In this document: positions 58,319 through 64,000 of the stretch, one piece after another | Numbering within the stretch: position 1 is the first letter of the stretch | Layout of the letters: every line of letters starts with the position of its first letter | Assembly: GCF_000321225.1 (NCBI RefSeq) | Contig: NW_004451005.1 | Coordinates: 816,950-880,949, forward strand | Reading direction: 5' to 3' | DNA from: Odobenus rosmarus divergens | Taxonomy: Eukaryota > Chordata > Mammalia > Carnivora > Odobenidae | DNA length: 64,000 nucleotides | Notes under the pieces: generated by a model | Database searches by the model: none | The model's input: only the letters and a program-made list of their open reading frames with translations | What the model was told of the DNA's origin: nothing | Position numbers and translations under genes: made by a program

Positions 58319-61099
58319 CAAAGGGACTCTGTGGGCTCCCGCAGACCATCTGCCTAGATGCTTCATCCACCCATCGCTACTCTATTGCTCCCATGCCATT
58401 TTGAACACTGGCATTTTTAGATGCTTGACACCTGGCCTGGCTTTAATCACACAACAAAAGCAAAGCACACATCCTGCCTGTTGTCAGAAACCCAAATCTG
58501 TATATGGTTTGGAACACACATACACCTCTGATCTTCAACCCTGGCTTCTGCTCCACTCGAGAGTCAGAGTACAGGACCCTCTCTCAAAGAAACGCCGTTG
58601 GCTTCGAACAGTCTTGCCTTCCAGTTCTCTTTTCTTCTCCCCAAAACTGTAGGATCCTGAGTTCCTCTCCAACAGGAAAAATGCTCTGACATCCACGTGC
58701 TTTTCTTCCAACTAATGTGTTAATGGCAAACTTTCAGGCACTGAGTCCTTCAGGATCTTAGCTTTTGATATTCAAAACTCAGGCTTTTGAAATCAAAACT
58801 TTTTCTTTCAAACTACAAAGAGGCCCAGAAGTCCATTTTGAAACTCAAACCTGAGAACTGCTTCCTCATTTTTTCCCTGGATAATACTCCTTTCCAGAGG
58901 AAATTGATGTCTCTGGTTTGGTATAAAGGGGAGAAGAGCCACAGGGATGAAAAGAAATTCCTAACAGGATTTTTTAAAATGGTTAATATATTAAAATGTT
59001 ATGACCTATTCCTCATCTGTGAGTATTGCTCACCAAAGGATTTTGGCCCTTTCTGGCTGTGCACACATTCAACTTGGCAGGAATACAGCCTATATGGATT
59101 GCTCTGCCCACATCAGCCTTTCTTTTTTCTATTCACTGGCAATATCTGGTTATATACAATATTTATATTTTCTGGAACATTTGGTCCCCATCATTATTCA
59201 AGTGCCTTGGATTCAGAACCCTCAAGATCCATAGAATATATGGACAAAAAGTAGAGCCAGCCTATTCAGTAGATTCCACTACTAGCCAAGAAAACTCTGG
59301 CACCAAGCAGGAAAAACAAAAATGGAAAAGATGTATGTGTTTAAGAATTACTAAATGAGTATCATTCTTTGAAGCAAATAAGAAAGCAAAAATTCTCTAT
59401 CAATAGCAAACTCATCAGTTCTTTTAATGTCAAGTGAAATGCCATGAATCCCTCCTGTCTTTGCAAGAATGTTTTGTTATACTTGATAATTTTTTATTGA
59501 AATTTACTAAAATAACCCTGAAAGAAACTTCTATTATACAGCTCCAAGCCTTGAAGCAAATGTGAGTTTGGCTAAACTCAGTGATGAGAATTTACATCTG
59601 TGTCAAGCTACCCTGGCTTATAATTCTTTTCCTAAATTACAACCAAGTTTGATTAAAGTGAATACTGCTATTTTCTATCAACCACAGTTAAATGCGACTT
59701 ACATGGAAACCATTATAATCTGAAGATCAAAGAAGCCCTGATGTCAGTGTTTCAACAACAATTCCAATGTTCAATAATTCGTACAGAGTCCTACTGTCTC
59801 TGGCTTAGATATGAGTCAAAGAAAGAAAAAAAATCAATGAAACCCAAGAGTTTCGCAGAAGCCTAAGATGAAGAGGTCATCCAGTTCATTTGAAGGGTCA
59901 TATTTCAAATCATCCCTATTTCAAAAATCTATAACCTTCTCAAATTGCTTACTCTATGTTCTTTGTGTTTTTTTCTTTAAATCTTTCCTGCTTATAAAAT
60001 TAATACTTTAAATATACATAATATAGAAAATAATAAAGAGGAACTCTCCCTTTCCACCCCCATGATACCTGCATCCAATGCTAATCAATGAAATACAAGC
60101 TGAGTTTGAGCACTGCATCCATGGTGACTCAGATGTACCTAAGGTTTATCTCTGTCACTTCAGCGCTGTCCTCCAGAACCTTATTTGTATGAATATTGGG
60201 AAGTCTTCAGGAGGGAGCTCTCTTGAGGAGTGCTCATGATGAGCTCGATCTGGTGAGAAAGCCCTTAGTTGTTGGACGAAGGGATGGTTCTACACACAAC
60301 ATACATAGGTACTGGACTTTCTCATTCAATTACTTTCTGAGCCCTATAAGGGTATGGGGGGATGCTGTGAATAAAAACTGTAAAAGCAATTTCATTATAT
60401 TCTGACACACTGGGGCCCAGACACCTCTTCCTTGAGACCCCTTTACAGATTATGACAGAGAGCCTTCCTGGGGCCCGGAGATGGCTCAAGTGCATCTGTG
60501 ATGGGCCTGGCATAGAGGTCTAGCCTCAGTGCCCACTGGGATCATCCTTGTTGGTAAGTATATATAAGAACCTGCACTTCCAGAACTCCAAGATATAATC
60601 CAGAACATGTTTTATAAAGAGCAGAAGTTCTTTATAATACAGGAAAGAAGCAGGGCCCGGGAAATAGGGTTTTTACTATTGCTGTAAGCTCATTAGTATC
60701 TATGGGCAGGTGAGGGCTATGAAAACATATTAAATAGTCATAATTTTTCATGATACTGGAGTTTCATTTTCTTAGGTGCTTTGTATCCTATTCTTCCTAT
60801 TTTTTTCATTTACTACATCATGAACAGTTCCTTATTTCATTAAATATTCTTCAAAACATGCTTTTTTTTTCTTTAATTAGCTCCTGGATTTCCAGTCCTG
60901 ACTCAAGTCTCTCCCAATCCTGAGTGAAGCAGCTTAACATGGGGGGAGGGGCGCACAACTAGACTTTGAGTTAGAATATTTAGCTTTGAGTGCCAGATCT
61001 AACATTTACTGCCCACATTATCTAGCCCTTTAGTTATTTAATCTGTAAGATTAGGGGAAATAATACATATTTCATGGGACAAAATAGGGCTTAGTAAAA
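58319..61099. other. Unassigned, about 2.8 kb
   Basis: No gene or repeat recognised. Three plus-strand frames overlap at 58787-59358; the longest (155 codons) starts at TTG, has no recognisable domain, and all three frames are open together in one stop-poor stretch, so none is called. Confidence 0.5.
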
Positions 61100-61355
61100 A
61101 TATATGAAGAGTACAGATATTTTAAGCATCTATTATTTATCTATATTTTTATAAAACTTCATACATTCCTTTATCAAGACATACACTCTATTTTTCAATG
61201 ATTTGTCTTTATATCTGTTTCTTCCACTAGACTGTGAGCTTTCTGAAGGGATAGAAGACTCATTTGTGTTTGTGTGCCTAGAGCCTACCACAATTTCTGA
61301 CATAGAGTAAATACTAGGTGATTATTCCATAAATGAATGGATAAGTAAATGAATG
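61100..61355 (+). mobile_element. L2 LINE 3' end
   Basis: 'ttccactagactgtgagctt', 'ctgaagggatagaagactca', 'gtgtgcctagagcctaccac', 'agtaaatactaggtgattat' and an ATGAATGGATAAG-type terminus give the L2 3' order. Confidence 0.8.
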
Positions 61356-61394
61356 GTACCTGATACTATTTTACTTACAGGTTTAAAAAAATAA

Positions 61395-61465
61395 CCTCCT
61401 GCATACACCTTATTGAATCCTCACAGCAATCCTTGGGACAAGTGTGGTAGATACCATGAGTCGCT
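61395..61465 (-). mobile_element. Short MIR fragment, antisense
   Basis: 'accttattgaatcctcacag' and 'caatccttgggacaagtgtg' resemble one end of antisense MIR. Confidence 0.5.
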
Positions 61466-62790
61466 GAAATAAAATGCTGGAGGAACCTCAAATATTTGGC
61501 ACCTTCTGGTCTTTGCCGGTTGGATCCATTGCTGTTAACAAATAAAGTGGGCCCAATCTTTAAACGATGATGTTAGTACCACATTTCCTTGTTCTCCGCT
61601 CCTAGATAATGCTCTCTTCTGTAGCTCTACCAGGGTCCACTATGAGAAGGCCTGCTATGTCCTCAGCCCCCTTCTAAAGAGTTCCCATCCACAGACGTTT
61701 GCTTAAGTGCCTGAAGTCAATTCCTTAAACTTTGTGTGCCCATGCGTTCTACCACATATTTTACCATCTGACTATGTGTTTTGGACCAGGGGAGGGATTT
61801 GACCCAAAGGCAATAAATCCCTGAACTGACCATCAGTCCATAAAGATGCCTTATGCTTCGGCTTTGTCCAACAGGGATGACAGCAGTTAATCAAAACTTA
61901 TCAAACTCTTACATTTCTGTAAATTGAGATTTAAAATATAGAATTTGGCAGGGAATAAAGTAGAAACTAAAGAGGTAGAGAATGCAGTACACAAATACCA
62001 CTGTCAAATGGTGGCTCCTCAAAATATCACCAAACAACCTGTCCATAAGAGAAATTTGAGTTTCTTGTTTACCTACTTGGTTTACCTACTGGGTGAGAGA
62101 GAATACCACCTCAACAGAGTCTTAATAGCATCGTAAAAAGTAAACGGCTGAGTCAAGATGTTGATTGAAATTTTTAAGACTGGTTTAAAGCGGGTCCTTT
62201 TGATGAGTGGGAGGGGCTTAATTCGGATGGGGTCGGTCAGAACTATGATATAATAATTTAGAATTGCTGTGCATGGCTAGGTGAAAATTTTGAGGGCACG
62301 GGTTCAAAGAGTCTTCACTGTAAACTAGTTTTTGATGCCTTCTATTGAAGAGTTGATGGATCTTTCAGGAAGTTACTGGAATGAACAATAAAGTTATTTA
62401 CAACTTTTATCTTCCTGAAGAGAATCTCCTGAAATAGTGAAGTTATGGCGACAGTCAGCTCTGTGAATGGTTTTGGTTCTTATCACAAAGCAGGAGAAGC
62501 AAACCAGTAAGTAGAAGCATAAGGTAGAGAAACATTATACAGAGCAGAAACAGAAAGCTGGATCACACTGATGGCGGAGGGCCAGAACAACCAAAATATG
62601 TATTTTTTTCTCTCTGCAGTCAAGCCTGCTTTGCCCCCAGACAATTGGGGTCGTCATGCAGCTCAACCCTTGACTGATACTATTTTCTTATGTTGAGCAA
62701 AAAGAATGAACCAATCCAAAACAGAGTACTCCATGATAAGCCTTAGGCTCACAAGTTCACATTCTTACTCACAAAACCATTCACTGAAGT
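61466..62790. other. Unassigned, about 1.3 kb
   Basis: No recognised gene or repeat. Confidence 0.5.
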
Positions 62791-62819
62791 TTTGGAGTTG
62801 GTGAGATCCCAGCTGGATA
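62791..62819 (+). repeat. Inverted repeat, left arm (29 bp)
   Basis: Pairs with 63668-63696 at 28 of 29 positions; weaker similarity extends outward on one side. The loop between arms is about 850 bp. Confidence 0.85.
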
Positions 62820-63667
62820 TGAGAGAAACAAATTACCAAATGAAGAAATCATGGATTCTGAGGGCATATTTGACACTTCCCTGGAATCAAGCAGGCAAAG
62901 TAAGCTCCTTATGCAATGACTAGCAGATCTCACATTTGCTTCTAACACTCACTACCTTGTAAACTGTACATGTTCCCAGTAGAAGTGTATTTGCTTTGGA
63001 TTTGGGAACTGTGTCTGGTTCTTTTCCTGCAGTATCCACTCTCTGGAGTAACCCATTTTCCCTCCTGTTTTCTGACCTTTGTTTCCTCTGGGAGCATCTG
63101 TAACCCCTCTCATCTAGCAAGAGCCCCCCAAATTCCATAATTGAAGAGCCAGTTCTTTTAATTTGGGTTAATTGCAACAGAATGAGTGGTAGGTGACAAG
63201 TGGAGAAGAGCCACTCAGAATGAGCAGCCTACCCTTTCTCATACACCAAATGGCATGAGGGGTATCATATGCCAGAAATTCTTTGTGATGAGCAAGTTCC
63301 TCCTCTTATTTCTCCAACTCAGCTTTTTTCCCCATAGAGCCTACATCTTTCATCAAGATGTAACATTTGCTTAATTAAAAAGTCACAGCAAATTGTTTGT
63401 CATTGAAATGACAATAAATATGCCACTAACATTCTGTTCAATTGTCTATAAACTACATTAAACATAGGGAGAAGAGTGTACACCCCCTGCTTTTATTTCC
63501 TGAGACATCAAGAAGAAATCTGTTCAGGCTTACTGTATTTGTCAAAGTTTTATAGTGTTGTTTGGGGCAACCTATAGAAGGTTACTGTTCCTAGAGTAGC
63601 ATGACATGGTGCAATCCCAGCTCTACAAACAACTATTACAAATAACACTCTCTACTAATAGCTCTCC
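62820..63667. other. Loop between inverted repeat arms, unassigned
   Basis: No gene; an 85-codon minus frame (62920-63177) has no recognisable domain. Confidence 0.45.
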
Positions 63668-63696
63668 TATCCAGATGGGATCTCACCAACTCCAAA
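63668..63696 (-). repeat. Inverted repeat, right arm (29 bp)
   Basis: Reverse complement of 62791-62819 with one mismatch. Confidence 0.85.
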
Positions 63697-63784
63697 GTTT
63701 TGTTGCATGGGAACTATAAGTGAGAATGAAAACTTGTGACCTTACTCTGGGATCCTGAACAAGCTACTTTAAAAAATCACTTGT

Positions 63785-63905
63785 TCATTCACGAAACAAA
63801 TATTTTTTAGGTTTTAATTATGTCTCACGCTCTGTGATAAGAACTAGACACAATGGCAAGGAAGATACAATCACTACCTTCCTTGGCCTTATGGTATAGT
63901 AGTGC
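63785..63905 (-). mobile_element. L2 LINE 3' terminus, antisense
   Basis: 'gttcattcacgaaacaaata', 'ctgtgataagaactagacac' and 'tcactaccttccttggcctt' follow the antisense L2 end. Confidence 0.65.
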
Positions 63906-64000
63906 CTTCAGTTGAAAAGGCAGTATTCTCTACTTCCCAAGGATGTGACGTTACAATGAGATTATTTAACGTGGAGAGTGTCTGATTCAGTGCCAAATCT

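Noticed and set aside
58787..59358. Three overlapping plus-strand frames, the longest of 155 codons
   Set aside because: All three frames are open together in a stop-poor stretch, the longest lacks an ATG start, and no domain is recognisable.

Overview
This window is mammalian nuclear DNA from a carnivore. The strongest evidence is 22 copies of the tRNA-Lys-derived Carnivora SINE (SINEC), with the head 'ggcgcctgggtggctcag', an internal CT-rich region and an 'aaataaataaaatctt' tail. There are also several L1 3' ends of the type ending 'aatgtatggtgattaacataa'. The canid-specific young SINE head ('gggatccctgggtggcgcag') and the felid head type are both absent. The copies look like those of arctoid carnivores (bear, pinniped, mustelid or relative). 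That placement comes from memory of these families, not from a search.

No complete host gene was found. The longest open frames are L1 ORF2 fossils, an L2/CR1 reverse-transcriptase fossil, translations of SINE heads, or microsatellite translations. Two short stretches look more protein-like than background: a possible 152-bp exon on the minus strand (11347-11498, with GT/AG borders and consistent phase) and an open frame at 50570-50836. Neither could be assigned to a family. The window is best read as intergenic or long-intron DNA.

Layout. 1-4090: 3' end of a young L1, then a long old L1 (endonuclease, RT, C-terminus, 3' UTR). 4.3-14.8 kb: eight SINECs, two MIRs, a young antisense L1 3' end with a clear target-site duplication (TSD), several L1M remnants, a MER5-like element and an LTR-like element split by a SINEC. 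14.8-24.3 kb: a Tigger-like transposase remnant, a (GT)n tract, MIRs, an L2/CR1 RT fossil and a tandem duplication. 24.5-30.3 kb: two L1s, one carrying an unusual internal L1 fragment, plus MIR and L2. 30.3-42.6 kb: mostly unassigned, with L2 copies, SINECs and (GAAA)n and (GATA)n tracts. 42.6-48.9 kb: a SINE hotspot of nine SINECs in 6.3 kb, including two at one target site and one with a 3' read-through flank. 49.2-50.5 kb: L2. 53.1-58.3 kb: one long L1 carrying three later insertions. 58.3-64 kb: mostly unassigned, with L2, MIR and a 29-bp inverted repeat.

The elements do not form a pathway. Their interest lies in the record of retrotransposition: nested insertions, TSDs, truncation points and tails. 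No CRISPR array, operon, plasmid, phage or other new biological system is visible. Family names and boundaries of old repeats are approximate because no repeat library could be searched.
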